Source: Marinobacter subterrani
GTDB taxonomy: Bacteria; Pseudomonadota; Gammaproteobacteria; Pseudomonadales; Oleiphilaceae
NCBI RefSeq assembly: GCF_001045555.1
Contig: NZ_LFBU01000001.1
Location: forward strand, 1 to 64,000
DNA: 64,000 nucleotides
Reading direction: 5' to 3'
A program made the translations under genes and the position numbers. Shown here piece by piece: positions 1-7,987 of the stretch. The notes under the pieces are model-generated. The model made no database searches. It was not told the origin of the DNA and was given only the letters and a program-made list of their open reading frames with translations. Each line of letters opens with the position of its first letter. The stretch's first letter is position 1.

Positions 1-487
1 CCAGCACCAAGGCAGCGGAACCGAATACCCAACCTGGCCAGGGCGCCAAGGAAACCGAAGCAACGGAGCCGGCCAAGGACCAGGCCGCCAAGGAAGGCAC
101 CACCGATAACGCCCAGGCACCGCAAGCGCCAGAGAGTGCGAGCGCCACGGGCGAGGCTGGGCAGCACGTTGCAGAGCCGGCTGGCGACGCCAAGCCCGAG
201 GACGCCCAGGTGACAACACCCAGGAAACCGGCAACCAGAATGACCAGGGCGAGCAGACCCCAGACCCGGAGGGCGACAACGACAACCCGCCCGAGGGCGA
301 GAAGGCCGCGCTGTGGGTGCGTACCCGCCGCCGTGTGGGCAGTCGCCGGCGTGCCGGCATTCGCTTTGGCCGCGAGCCCATCGGTGTGGACCTGGAGTCC
401 CTCACCGACGAGCAGGTGAAAGCGATCAAGGAAGACCCGGCACTGATTGTCGAGGACGTGACCTACCCGGCCGAGTCCGAGGAGTAA
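1..487 (+). pseudogene. Mu gp35-like (HI1506-related) protein, 5'-partial, one frameshift
   Basis: This reads as the C-terminal part of a Mu gp35/HI1506-type virion protein; its start lies outside the window. From base 3 the frame gives a long hydrophilic stretch rich in Glu, Ala, Pro and Gln, ending ...PEDAQ near 207. The continuation DNTQETGNQND... lies in the next frame, one base short. That frame ends with a basic patch, then RFGREPIGVDLESLTDEQ and a stop at 485-487. The C-terminal pattern (Arg-rich, RAGIRFGREP) is what suggests the FluMu/HI1506 family. The break looks like one missing G in CAGGTGAC. It precedes gp36 directly, as in Mu. Family assignment is from memory of Mu-like phages and is moderately secure. 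Confidence 0.6.
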
Positions 488-493
488 GCCATC

Positions 494-900
494 ATGCCTA
501 CTGCACCCTGGATGACCTGATCGAGCGGTTCGGCGAGAACGAGCTGCTGGATCTGGTGCCTGACAGCACTGGGGCAGTCATCGACCAGTCGGTGGTCGAC
601 AAGGCCATTGAGGACGCCAGTGGCGAGATCGACGGCTTTGTGTCTGCCGGTGGCTATCCGGTGCCGATGGACCCGGTGCCGCGCATCGTCACCGCCTACT
701 GCACGGACATCGCCCGGTACCGGCTCTACGACAACCGGGCAACTGATCAGGTGACCAAGCGCTACGACGACGCGGTCAAGTTCCTGCGCTCCGTGGCCAG
801 CGGCCAGGTAAAGCTGGGCACCCGGGTACCGACGGAATCCTCGGTTGGTGACGCGCAGTTCGACACCGGCCGGCGCACCTTTAACGGCGGTGGCTTCTGA
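494..900 (+). pseudogene. Mu gp36-like protein (DUF1320), frame broken at its start
   Basis: The body reads YCTLDDLIERFGENELLDL... to ...FNGGGF with stop at 898-900, a typical DUF1320 (Mu gp36) protein of about 135 residues, thought to act at the head-tail junction. The only sensible start, ATG at 494, is one base out of frame with this body: the family begins M-A-Y-C-T-L, so a G appears to be missing in ATGCCTAC. No other in-frame ATG lies close by. It follows gp35 and overlaps the ATG of gp37 (TGATG at 898-902), as in an intact tail operon. The coding capacity is otherwise clean, so a sequence error is as likely as true decay. Confidence 0.75.
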
Positions 901-1456
901 TGCTGGCCACCATTGAGGACGCCATCATCGAGCGCTGCCAGGCGGTGCTGGGTGCGCACGTGCGCACGGTGGAGGATCTGCCGGGGCGCTGGAGCGAGGC
1001 CACCCTGCGCGCAGCGCTGCGAAGAACACCAGGTGTTTACGTGGCCTGGGGTGGCAGCAGCGCGGTGGGCGACAACACCCAGCCACCACCAATGCCCGAT
1101 ACGTGGTTTACGTGGTGACCTCCCACGCCAGTGGCGAGCGTGAACGCCGCCGGGGCAACAGCCGCCAGGTGGGCGCTTACGAATTGGTGGAGCGCGTGGC
1201 GCCTGCCGTGCATGGGCTGAAGGTGGACAATATCGGCAGCCTGAGCCTGGAGAGCATCGACAACCTGTACTCCGACCGGTTCGACAAGGAAGGCGTGGTG
1301 ATCTACGGCCTGGCCTACCGGCTGCGGTTGACCTTCCCGCCCGCCTTTGATGTGAACACTTTGAACGATTTTGAGCTTTACACCGGCACCCATCAGGTGG
1401 GTGATGCGGACGATCCCGAGCTGCAAAGCCGGGCAGATCTGAACCAGCCAGAGTAG
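900..1456 (+). pseudogene. Mu gp37-like protein (DUF1834), one internal frameshift
   Basis: Two adjacent frames make one DUF1834 protein of about 185 residues, a tail-completion/neck family in Mu-like phages. The N-terminal part begins MLATIEDAIIERCQAVLG at 900. The C-terminal part, ARYVVYVVTSHASGERER... to ...RADLNQPE, lies in the next frame and ends at 1456. The frames join near 1083-1090, where restoring one G (CAGGCCACC) gives ...NTQATTNARYVVYVV. The start overlaps the gp36 stop, and a good GGAGG lies downstream of its own stop for the next gene. No internal stops other than those caused by the shift are seen. Confidence 0.75.
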
Positions 1457-1468
1457 GAGGAGTGATCC

Positions 1469-1701
1469 GTGGCCAAAGAACGCATTTACGTGAAGCCTCG
1501 CCAGCGTGACCCGGCCAAACCCGCCGCCGGTGTGCTGCAGGTGCGCCGGGAGAACGGCACGCCGATCCCGGACGAGGGCGCCTGGGTAGAACCCAGCCAG
1601 TACATCCGCCGTCGCCTGCGCGATGGCGACCTGGTAACGGCCACCGCCCGAAAAAGGCGAGTGCCAAAACCGCCGCCAAATCCACTGACACCCAGGAGTA
1701 A
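1469..1701 (+). pseudogene. Mu gp38-like small protein (DUF2635), one frameshift near its end
   Basis: GTG start at 1469 with AGGAGGAGTG just upstream. The product begins MAKERIYVKPRQRDPAKPAA and matches the DUF2635 family (Mu gp38), small proteins of 60-80 residues found between gp37 and the sheath gene; their role is not established. The native C-terminus PKKASAKTAAKSTDTQE with a stop at 1699-1701 lies one frame over. Restoring a C near 1648 rejoins it. Without the repair the frame runs on to 1708 and overlaps the sheath start. Confidence 0.7.
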
Positions 1702-1704
1702 GCC

Positions 1705-3178
1705 ATGATTACCGCCGGTGTATTCAATGACATCCCAGCGCGCTGCGCATTCCGGCGTGTTCATCGAGTTCGATGACCGCCTGGCCAACAGTGGCGTATG
1801 GCAGACCGCCTGCTGGTGCTGGCCAGCGCAGCGCGGCTGCTGAAAAGCCCGCCCTCTCGGTTGAGCGGGTCACCAGCGCCGAACAGGCCGACCGCTTCTA
1901 CGGCCGCGGCTCCATGATCGCCGAGATGATCCGCGCGGCACTGGAGATCGACCCCTACATGGAAACCTGGGCCATCCCTCTGGATGACGACGGTACCGGC
2001 GTGAAGGCTACCGGGAGCATCACCGTGGCTGGCACGGCCACCGTGCCGGGTACCCTGGCGCTGTACATCGCCGGTTACCGGGTGCGTGTTGCGGTTGACG
2101 CCGCCGATGCGGCCGCCGATATCGCCCAGAGTATGGTTGCGGCCATCACCGCTGACGATCGTTTGCCGGTGACCGCGGCCGTGGACGGCGTGGATACCAC
2201 CAAAGTGAACCTCACCTGTCGCTGGGCTGGCGAGACCGGCAACGACATCGATCTGGATCTCAACCGCCAGGACGAGGTAAGCCCGAATGGCGTCACCCTG
2301 ACCTTTGGGGCGATGGCCAACGGGGCCGCCAATCCGGATCTGGCCGCTGCGATCGCCGCCATGGGTGACCAGTGGTACCACTACATCGCCTGCCCCTACA
2401 ACGACACCGCCAACCTGGGAGAGCTCAAGAACGAGCTGGACCGCCGCTGGGGCCCAATGGTGCAGCAGGGTGCCCGGGCGTTCACCGCGTTCCGGGGCAC
2501 TCACTCTGAGACGGGCACCTTTGGCAGCGGCCACAACAACCCGCACCTGACCGTGATGGGCACCAACCTGGCAGCCAGCCCAACCTGGTTGTGGGCGGTG
2601 ACCTACGCCATGGTGTCGGCGGGCTCACTGAGCAACGACCCGGCCCGGCCGCTCCAGTACCTGGCGTTGCCAGGGCTGATCGGCCCGCGTACCTCTCTGG
2701 CCTGGACCAAGGCCGAGCGCAACCTGCTGCTGTACGACGGCATTGCCACCTTCACCGTGGCCAACGACGGCACCGTGCAGATCAACCGGGAGATCACCAC
2801 CTTCCAGACCAACAGCGCCGGCGTGGCCAGCGATGCCTACCTGGACATCCAGGTGCCGGAAACCCTGGAGCGGATCCGCTACGAGCAGATCAGCCGCATC
2901 CTCTCGAAGTACCCGCGCCACAAGCTGGCCGGCGATGCCGACGCCGGCAACTACGGCGCTGGCCAGCCGATCGTGACGCCCGGGTGATCAAGGCGGAGCT
3001 GCTGGACCTGTACCGCGACTTCATGACCAGCGGCTGGGCCCAGGACTACGCCGGCTACGCCGAGAGCCTGACCGCCAACATCGACCCGGCCGACCCCAAG
3101 CGCATGAACGTGATTGACTCGCCCAAGCTGGTTGGCCAGTACCGCATCCACGCCATGCAGACCCAGTTCCGCCAGTAA
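1705..3178 (+). pseudogene. Contractile tail sheath protein (Mu gpL-like), several frameshifts
   Basis: This is the major tail sheath gene; the polymer contracts to drive the tube through the host envelope. Repaired length is about 490 residues, matching Mu gpL. Fragments appear in order through successive frames: MITAGVFNDIPA (1705), LRIP (1743), VFIEFDDRLANSGVWQ (1757), RLLVL (1810), QRSAAAEKPALSVERVTSAEQ (1824), then one long open frame to 2987, and finally VIKAELLDLYRDF... to 3178. Each change steps the frame back by one, so about five bases seem lost: four in roughly 80 bp and one near 2985, mostly in G or C runs. The large central part is intact, which argues for sequence error rather than old decay. 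The tail tube gene follows. Confidence 0.85.
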
Positions 3179-3219
3179 GGCCTGACGCCCCTGGCATTGA
3201 GAGACAGGAGTAAAGAGAC

Positions 3220-3575
3220 ATGAGCCAGATTACCGGCAAAGCCACCGTCAAGGTGGATGGCGAGGAGCTGCTCACCGACGTGGACGCCACCCTGAACGTG
3301 GGCGGCGTGAGCCGCGAGGCCGTGATGGGGCCCCGTGGTGTGCAGGGCCACCGGGAAACCCGGAAGCCCCAACGCTCACCACCACGGTGCGCCACACCGA
3401 AAACACCGACCTGCTGGCCCTGGGCCGCATTACCGGTGCCACCGTGCTGTTTGAGACCGACACCGGGGATGGCTACATGCTGCGCCGCGCGTTCGTAACC
3501 GACACGGTCGAGCTGAGCAGCGGCAACGGCGGCGTGCGGCTGAACTGGAGCGGTTACGGCGTGGAGCGGATCTGA
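3220..3575 (+). pseudogene. Tail tube protein (Mu gpM-like), one frameshift
   Basis: The N-terminal frame starts at ATG 3220 after a GACAGGAG ribosome site: MSQITGKATVKVDGEELLTD... to about residue 50. The body continues one frame over as PEAPTLTTTVRHTENTDLLA... and ends GYGVERI at 3575. Joined at about 3367 by restoring a C, the product is about 118 residues, the size of Mu-type tube protein gpM, which polymerises into the inner tail tube. Its stop overlaps the ATG of the next gene (TGATG). Confidence 0.8.
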
Positions 3576-3976
3576 TGGCGGGCGCACGAATCACCGTTGC
3601 ATTGATCCATGGCCTGGCCCTGGGTGAGGAGGTGCACAAGGAAGTGACCCTGCGTGAGCCCACGGCCGGCGACATTCTGGACGCCCAGGAAGCCTCCGAG
3701 CGCCTGATGATGGTGCCCACCGGCGACGGTGGCGTGGAGCCCATGCTGGTGAGCAGCCCATCGCGCAGCAGCATGGAAGTGCTGCGCCGGCAGATCGTCA
3801 GCGTGGGCGACATCAGCGGCCCGCTGGACATGAAGCTGCTGCGCAAGCTGGACCCCGAAGACCTCGACCTGCTGCTGGCCACGACCGGCAACCTCAACGC
3901 CGGCAGTATCAACCAGGTGCAGCAGGAGGTGGTGAAACGGGGGCGAGGCGAAGGCGGCCGTCCGGACGCTGACTAA
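3575..3976 (+). CDS. Tail assembly chaperone, Mu gp41-like
   Basis: A 133-residue protein in the position of Mu gp41, between the tube and tape-measure genes. It contains EEVHKEVTLREPTAGDILDA near residues 14-35 and LDPEDLDLLLATTGNLN near the end, as in phage tail assembly chaperones (Phage_TAC_7 type). Such chaperones coat the tape measure protein during tail assembly. The last 14 codons, after the run of five G at 3939-3943, read into a short tail ending at 3976, while an overlapping frame (+1/-2) stays open to the tape-measure start. Phages of this type make both a short and a frameshifted long form. Confidence 0.8.
   Translation: MAGARITVALIHGLALGEEVHKEVTLREPTAGDILDAQEASERLMMVPTGDGGVEPMLVSSPSRSSMEVLRRQIVSVGDISGPLDMKLLRKLDPEDLDLLLATTGNLNAGSINQVQQEVVKRGRGEGGRPDAD
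3939..3946 (+). promoter_or_regulatory. Putative programmed -2 frameshift site (GGGGGCGA)
   Basis: In the gp41 frame the codons are CGG-GGG-CGA (3938-3946). Sliding back two bases lets the GGG tRNA re-pair on 3939-3941, and reading continues as GGC-GAG-GCG to the stop at 4086-4088. From memory, Mu uses a -2 shift on a G-rich heptamer/octamer at the same gene junction. The direction differs from the -1 breaks elsewhere in this prophage, which supports a real signal. Two lost bases would look the same. Confidence 0.55.
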
Positions 3977-4088
3977 AGCGATCTGGAGGGTTGCCACCCA
4001 CACCGGCTGGAGTGAGGCCGAGCAGCGCGGCATGACACCGCGCCAGTTAATGCGATACATCCAACAAACCCGGAAGGACTCAGCATGA
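3942..4088 (+). CDS. Frameshift extension of the tail assembly chaperone (gp41'-like)
   Basis: This open frame has no start codon of its own near its beginning: an in-frame TGA lies just upstream, within the gp41 frame's GGTGAAAC. It encodes GEAKAAVRTLTKAIWRVATH then TGWSEAEQRGMTPRQLMRY and ends ...QTRKDSA, with its TGA overlapping the tape-measure ATG (ATGA at 4085-4088). Read by a -2 shift from gp41 it gives a fusion of about 171 residues. The extension is basic and helical, as expected of the G-T-type long chaperone that binds the tape measure. An internal ATG at 4032 could alternatively start a 17-residue peptide, which is unlikely to matter. Confidence 0.6.
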   Translation, partial: GEAKAAVRTLTKAIWRVATHTGWSEAEQRGMTPRQLMRYIQQTRKDSA

Positions 4089-5917
4089 GCGAATTGCGCG
4101 CCAGCGTGGTGATGAACCTGCGGGGCAACCTGGAACGAAACGCCAGGCGTTACGAAGGCTCCATGCGCCAGCTGGCCACCAACGGCAGCCGGCACATGAG
4201 CCGCCTGCAGCGGGTGACCAGTGGTTTGGGGCGCACCCTGGAGTCCCTCGGCGGGCGCTACACCGCCATGCTCGGCGGTGCCGCTGCCGGTTACGCGGGT
4301 GTCCGGCTGGCTGTTGAGTCCGCCAAGTTGGATAAGCAGCTTATCCAGATCCGACAGACTGCGGGCGCCACCGTAGAGCAGTCTCAGTTGCTCAGAGCCG
4401 AGCTGCACCGGATGAGTGAGGAGACTGGCCAGTCTCTCGGATCCTTGCTGAACGGCTTTAACAGCCTTATTCAGGCTGGTCAGAGCTGGGAGCAGGCGCT
4501 GGCCACGATTATGGCCATTAACCCGGCCATGGCGGTGACCGGTTCTAACGCTGAAGTGCTTGCCTCGGCTGTTGGAGTTGCTGGAGAGGCATTCAAGTTT
4601 GACCTTTCTAACCCGAAAACAGCGCTGGCCTTGATTGATCAAATGACCAAAGCCGGACGACTGGGTAATGCCGAGCTGGAGGATTTGTCGAGCATTTTTG
4701 CCCGAGTCGGTGTTAATGCCAAATCTGCGGGCCTCGAATTTGCGGACACCCTGGGCTTCATCGAGCAGCTCTCGATGATCGAGAGAAACCCGGAACGTCT
4801 GGCTACCTTAGTTGATTCGACTCTGCGGTTATTCACCAATTCCAAATACATGGAGCGTGCTCAAAACGCGACGGGGGTTAGCTTCTATAACGCCGAGGGT
4901 GACCGCCGTGCAGCTTTCGACGTGCTGGACGATATTGCATCCAGGTATCAGGAGCTGGAGACCGATCAGCAGAGGGCCGGCGCTATTGAAGCAGCTTTTG
5001 GCAATGCTGACCTCGACACAATCAAGGGTCTTAGAACGCTTTTGTCCGGGGATGCGATTGCCGGCGCCAGAACCAAGACCAGAGACATTTTGAACAGCGC
5101 TGGCACGATCAGCAGGGATCTCGAAGAGGCGTTGTCGAATTCGGTTGATCAGGTCGCCCGCCTCAAGAATGCTCTCTCTGGTGCAGCAGATGAGTTCGCA
5201 AAGCCAATCAATGAGGCCGTAGAAAACGCAGTCAAATATCTTCTGGATGAACAGAATCTCAGCGGCAAGGAAATGATCGGCGGCGGGCTGGCGGCAGCGG
5301 CCGGCGGTCTGGCTTTGGCCAAAGGTGGCGGCAAGCTGCTGCAACGTTTCGGAGGCTTAGGTACCGGTGTTGCAGTTGGCAAGGCTCTTGAGGAAGCGTC
5401 CGGAGTTCAACCCGTCTATGTCGTCAACATGCCGGGTGGTGGGTTTGGTGCTGGCGCTGATGCTCGTGGCGGGGCTGGTGGTTCCAGGGGTAACAGGCGC
5501 CGTGCAAACCGTGTCAGCAACTGGCGCATGGCGCGCCGTGCGCCGTCTTTGAGAATGTTGCCAACCGCAGGGCTCGGCGTGATGGGTACGGCAGGGTTGG
5601 CAGTGGGAGCTGCTGGCGCTGCTGGATATGGAGTGGGCTCACTCGTCAGCAATAAGTTGCTGACCGATCAGGGGATGCTGGGCACTGAGACCGGCCGCAA
5701 CATTGGCGAGGCTATCGGCGAGAGCGTGGCCCGCGTATTGGCTGCGTTCGGCAACGATGAAGCGCAGCGGGCTATCCGCTACAACGAAGGCCGTGGCGAG
5801 AGCACTGTGAGGATTCAGATCGATCAGGATGGTCGAGTGCGTGGGGCGACCCCAGAGAAAGGTCCGGGTGGCCCGGACCTGGACGTTGACTCTGGGGCAT
5901 GGGGGATCTGGCCGTGA
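4085..5917 (+). CDS. Tail tape measure protein
   Basis: This 610-residue protein sets tail length and is threaded through the tail tube. The position (after the gp41/gp41' chaperones and before gp43) and the composition identify it: a charged, helical N-terminus, a long Ala/Leu/Gln/Glu-rich middle (residues about 70-380) like the PhageMin_Tail/TP901 family, then Gly/Ala-rich hydrophobic stretches around residues 395-430 and 490-530 that may insert into the host membrane. The start overlaps the preceding stop. Roughly 4300-5300 is visibly less GC-rich than the flanking tail genes, suggesting modular exchange. Its last about 145 bp overlap, tail to tail, the minus-strand gene that follows. Confidence 0.85.
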   Translation: MSELRASVVMNLRGNLERNARRYEGSMRQLATNGSRHMSRLQRVTSGLGRTLESLGGRYTAMLGGAAAGYAGVRLAVESAKLDKQLIQIRQTAGATVEQSQLLRAELHRMSEETGQSLGSLLNGFNSLIQAGQSWEQALATIMAINPAMAVTGSNAEVLASAVGVAGEAFKFDLSNPKTALALIDQMTKAGRLGNAELEDLSSIFARVGVNAKSAGLEFADTLGFIEQLSMIERNPERLATLVDSTLRLFTNSKYMERAQNATGVSFYNAEGDRRAAFDVLDDIASRYQELETDQQRAGAIEAAFGNADLDTIKGLRTLLSGDAIAGARTKTRDILNSAGTISRDLEEALSNSVDQVARLKNALSGAADEFAKPINEAVENAVKYLLDEQNLSGKEMIGGGLAAAAGGLALAKGGGKLLQRFGGLGTGVAVGKALEEASGVQPVYVVNMPGGGFGAGADARGGAGGSRGNRRRANRVSNWRMARRAPSLRMLPTAGLGVMGTAGLAVGAAGAAGYGVGSLVSNKLLTDQGMLGTETGRNIGEAIGESVARVLAAFGNDEAQRAIRYNEGRGESTVRIQIDQDGRVRGATPEKGPGGPDLDVDSGAWGIWP

Positions 5918-6791
5918 ACTCAGTTTTTGTAAATATCTGGTTGGCGTCCTCAGCAAGTTGCAGCAGCTTGAAGTAGCTCCCCTCATCGGTCAGGTGTTCC
6001 TCTGCCAGGAGGGTCACATCGTGCTCGGTCAGGTAGTAGGTCTCCAGAAAGGGGCCATCCCCGGGCCGGACACAAGCGCCGTATCGGTCTTTCCCGTGAG
6101 AGCAGTAGATGAGTTCCACGCCCTCATATCTGGCTTGCCGATCACAGTCCTTAGGTTCGGTCCAGGTGCCGCAGTCACCAATGGCCGGCAGGTGGTACCG
6201 GAACCTTTCCAGGGTGTCCAGCCGCCACTCGCGATAGCTGTACCTTTCTCCATGGCTGAGTCCCAGCTTGCTGGCGATCGCTTCGGATTCGGCTTTCTCG
6301 GCCGGGTCGATAGTGACGCCGATAGGGGCGTTACTTTTGGGCTCGCCTTTGGTGTAGACGACGGTGTCTCTGCCGGCTTTTCCTTGGCGGCCGCAAAACT
6401 CAGCCCCCTGATGCTTCTGTGTAAGCCATACATCGTCCCACAGGTAATAATAAACGTGGTGACCGCTGGCCACGCCGCCATCAGGGGCAACCACGAGACT
6501 GACTTCCACTTCCAGGGGCCAGCCGTAGGTGTCTTCTCGATACGGCATGGGGCTTTTCAACTCAATAGTGGGGCCTTCAACAATGCGGTCTTCGAATTTG
6601 TTAAAGAGGGTTGGGCAGGTCTCCAGAAAGCCGGCCAGGTAGCCCTTAGCTTTTTGAATGTCTTCTTGGGTCGCCTGTTCGGCGCTGATTTTCATCTCCA
6701 AGGTGCGGTCATCCCCGGCTTGAGAAACCACGATGTAAATCAACAGGCCGGCCAGCATTCCCAGCGGGACTCGAATCCAATTGCTCATCAT
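5772..6791 (-). CDS. Unknown membrane-anchored prophage cargo (moron) protein
   Basis: This is the only minus-strand gene in the tail operon. ATG at 6791 follows GGAGGGAGTGTA, a strong ribosome site; upstream in-frame codons lack one. The product is 339 residues. Residues 8-22 form one hydrophobic helix (VPLGMLAGLLIYIVV), so the protein is probably anchored in the inner membrane or exported with an uncleaved signal. The rest is soluble with several Cys and aromatic residues (HHVYYYLWDD, FCGRQGK, DCGTWTEPKDC). I recognise no family. The last about 45 residues are antisense to the tape measure and may be a read-through tail gained on insertion. Base composition is lower in GC than its neighbours. 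Single antisense genes inserted like this in phage operons are often expressed in the lysogen; function here is unknown. Confidence 0.7.
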   Translation of the reverse strand: MMSNWIRVPLGMLAGLLIYIVVSQAGDDRTLEMKISAEQATQEDIQKAKGYLAGFLETCPTLFNKFEDRIVEGPTIELKSPMPYREDTYGWPLEVEVSLVVAPDGGVASGHHVYYYLWDDVWLTQKHQGAEFCGRQGKAGRDTVVYTKGEPKSNAPIGVTIDPAEKAESEAIASKLGLSHGERYSYREWRLDTLERFRYHLPAIGDCGTWTEPKDCDRQARYEGVELIYCSHGKDRYGACVRPGDGPFLETYYLTEHDVTLLAEEHLTDEGSYFKLLQLAEDANQIFTKTEFTARSPMPQSQRPGPGHPDLSLGSPHALDHPDRSESSQCSRHGLRCSG

Positions 6792-6826
6792 TACACTCCC
6801 TCCATCTATCCGAGGAGCATAGCCCA

Positions 6827-7987
6827 ATGACCTGGAGAGATCGAATCGGAGACGGCACCGCCGAGTTCCGGGGCGTGGTGCTTTACCTGGAGCGCGGCTC
6901 CATCTCACCTGGTCGCCGTGTGGAAGTGCACGAGTACCCCCTGCGCGATGAGCCCTACGCCGAAGACCTGGGCCGCAAGGCGCGGGAGTGGCAGATCACC
7001 GGCTACCTGGTGGGTGACGATTACGACGCACAGCGCAACCGCCTGGCGGATGCCCTGGAGCTGCCGGGTGCCTTTGAGATGCGCCACAGCTATTACGGCA
7101 CACACCAGGTGGTGGTGATTGGTGAGCCGCGCATCACCGAAACCACCCGCGAAGGCGGCATGGCCCGGGTAACCCTTACCGTCGTTCGGGCGGATGACAA
7201 GCCCCGGTACCCGCGTGCGGTGGCAGACACCCAGAAGGTGGTGGAAGACCGCGCCGAGAGCGCCTTCGATGCCCTGCAGGCGGAGTTTGAGGAGCAGTTC
7301 GAGATCGTCGACCTGGCCGCTGATCGGGTGGAAGAGGTGGAAACCGCCATTCTGAATGCCCTTCAAGACGCGGAAGGCATCGCCGGCGATATCGGCGGCA
7401 CCATTGCCCGCGTAATCCGCACGCCAGGTGAATTGGGCGTGGCCATCATAGACAGCCTGGTGGGCATTGCCGATCGGCTGGCCGAGCCATTGCGGGCACT
7501 GCGTTCCTATGAGGCGCTGTTCGGTGCCGGTGAGACCCGGTCCGCATCGCTAACCGCTCCACTGGACACCCGCCTGCAGGCCCAGGCGCAGACCGCTGCC
7601 GTTAACCTGGTTCGCCGTGGCTCAGCCGTGGCGGCTGCCCGTGCCTCTGCCAGCTGGACCTACAACACCCGCGACAGTGCCCAGCAAAGCCTGGAGACCA
7701 TCCACCGTGGCTTGACCGACCCGCTCTCCACCACGGAGCCACCCACACCGGCAACCACTCAACGCCTGGTGTCTCTGCGCGCGGCCGTGGTGGATGACCT
7801 GCGCCGGCGCGGTACCGCCCTGCCAGAGCTGACTGTATTCAACACCCGCCGCGCCATGCCGGCGCTGGTGATCGCCCATCGCCTGTATGGCGACGCCACC
7901 CGCAGCGAGGAGATCGTGGCCCGCAACCGCGTCCGTCATCCAGGTGCGGTGCCCGGTGGTTCGGAGCTGGAGGTGCTGAGTGAGTGA
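6827..7987 (+). CDS. DNA circularisation / tail protein N (Mu gp43-like)
   Basis: This 386-residue protein begins MTWRDRIGDGTAEFRGVVL after GAGGAGC and has the DNA-circulation N-terminal domain in the first about 95 residues (GRRVEVHEYPLRDEPYAEDL, ...GYLVGDDYDAQRNRLADAL). In Mu the equivalent protein N forms part of the baseplate/tail hub; the domain name comes from a DNA circularisation activity described in relatives. The remaining 290 residues are mostly helical and charged. It overlaps the next gene by eight bases, which suggests translational coupling with the baseplate gene. Confidence 0.85.
   Translation: MTWRDRIGDGTAEFRGVVLYLERGSISPGRRVEVHEYPLRDEPYAEDLGRKAREWQITGYLVGDDYDAQRNRLADALELPGAFEMRHSYYGTHQVVVIGEPRITETTREGGMARVTLTVVRADDKPRYPRAVADTQKVVEDRAESAFDALQAEFEEQFEIVDLAADRVEEVETAILNALQDAEGIAGDIGGTIARVIRTPGELGVAIIDSLVGIADRLAEPLRALRSYEALFGAGETRSASLTAPLDTRLQAQAQTAAVNLVRRGSAVAAARASASWTYNTRDSAQQSLETIHRGLTDPLSTTEPPTPATTQRLVSLRAAVVDDLRRRGTALPELTVFNTRRAMPALVIAHRLYGDATRSEEIVARNRVRHPGAVPGGSELEVLSE

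Noticed and set aside
762..1733. 323-residue minus-strand open frame over gp36-gp38
   Set aside because: Open only because the sense frames are broken and GC is high; Arg/Pro/Ala-rich with no family likeness.
5829..6830. 333-residue plus-strand open frame
   Set aside because: It is antisense to the cargo gene at 5772-6791, which has a good ribosome site and protein-like composition; the plus frame has no recognisable domain.
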